From CAXBBB01 sp963793245 (GTDB lineage Bacteria > Bacteroidota > Rhodothermia > Rhodothermales > BA12), in assembly GCA_963793245.1 (NCBI GenBank), contig CAWBZG010000002.1, positions 310,001-374,000 of the forward strand: a stretch of 64,000 nucleotides of DNA, given 5' to 3'. A program made the position numbers and the translations under genes. The stretch's first letter is position 1. The number at the start of each line of letters is the position of its first letter. Shown piece after piece: positions 63,836 to 64,000 of the stretch. The notes under the pieces are model-generated. The model saw nothing but the letters and a program-made list of their open reading frames with translations. It was not told where the DNA came from and ran no database searches.

Positions 63836-64000
63836 CTATAGATTGGTGCGCAGGCCAACATAATGCAGCGTGCCATTCTCGGACCACGACTGGAACGCGT
63901 AGTCGACGTTGAAGCGCGAGACTTTGAGGCCGAAGCCGCCCGTCAGTCCGGCGAAGTCGAGGCGGTCGCGCGTGCGGAGGTCCTGGTTGCGCTCGGGGGA
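63836..64000 (-). CDS. PorV/PorQ-family outer membrane protein, C-terminal end (cut by window end)
   Basis: 54 residues are visible: LDFAGLTGGFGLKVSRFNVDYAFQSWSENGTLHYVGLRTNL, a pair of closing beta strands matching the end of PorV/PorQ proteins, which usually finish GFGL...LDYAYQ.FGDLG.TH..GL. Stop TAG at 63836. PorV and PorQ serve the type IX secretion system, in keeping with the sorting-domain proteins in this window. The start is outside. Confidence 0.6.
   Translation of the reverse strand, partial: SPERNQDLRTRDRLDFAGLTGGFGLKVSRFNVDYAFQSWSENGTLHYVGLRTNL

Overview
The window is one continuous piece of a GC-rich bacterial chromosome that most resembles Rhodothermota (Rhodothermales), the high-GC relatives of Bacteroidota. 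Evidence: two TonB-dependent receptor plus DUF4249-type lipoprotein pairs; secreted FG-GAP and metallopeptidase proteins ending in type IX secretion-like C-terminal domains; a PorV/PorQ-like gene end; a BtuB/BtuG-type vitamin B12 uptake operon; a GH97 glucosidase; 2-oxoacid:ferredoxin oxidoreductase; a FliA/WhiG-like sigma factor; and few Shine-Dalgarno-like sites. No rRNA, CRISPR array, prophage or insertion sequence was found. The only recombinase-like gene (59.3-60.3 kb) lacks two expected catalytic arginines.

Layout. 0-5.1 kb: LacI-type regulator end, tRNA-Lys and tRNA-Leu with terminator, a methyltransferase/FAD-oxidoreductase pair, tsaC/sua5 and glf. 5.1-11.2 kb: a TonB receptor/DUF4249 pair converging on a frameshifted FG-GAP protein and a secreted hypothetical. 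11.3-19.7 kb: ECF sigma factor, Ser/Thr kinase with a TPR-like sensor region, a second TonB/DUF4249 pair, a glycosyltransferase and ilvE. 19.8-24.2 kb: three tandem secreted FG-GAP genes. 24.2-27.4 kb: queuosine-precursor transporter, MarR regulator and a PhoR/PhoB-like two-component system. 27.4-31 kb: cobalamin riboswitch with a terminator platform, then btuB, a BtuG-like propeller lipoprotein and a BFD-type 2Fe-2S protein. 31.3-36.8 kb: sigma factor, MtfA-like peptidase, lipoprotein, GH97, DinB. 37-39.8 kb: hrcA-grpE-dnaJ. 40-43 kb: flavin reductase, pnuC, NadR-like kinase, AcuC-like deacetylase. 43.2-48.7 kb: korB/korA, a UPF0175/DUF3368 toxin-antitoxin-like pair and ahcY. 49-53.1 kb: a secreted M36-like metallopeptidase. 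53.1-56.8 kb: a tightly overlapping operon of glycosyltransferase, acyl-CoA dehydrogenase-like protein, PIG-L deacetylase and NodS-like methyltransferase. 57-64 kb: lipoylated E2 acyltransferase, small membrane protein, degenerate recombinase, lipoprotein beta-carbonic anhydrase, lipoprotein serine hydrolase, small membrane protein and PorV/PorQ-like gene end.

A recurring feature is broken reading frames. By eye, 11 genes need about 19 single-base-scale corrections, about 15 of them equivalent to one extra base. Genes with housekeeping roles (tsaC, glf, ilvE, hrcA, grpE, dnaJ, korAB, ahcY, E2) are intact. This could be an indel-prone assembly or real decay, and the sequence alone cannot decide. 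The strongest leads are the Nod-factor-like chemistry cassette at 53.1-56.8 kb and the riboswitch-controlled B12 operon with an unexpected BFD-type ferredoxin.
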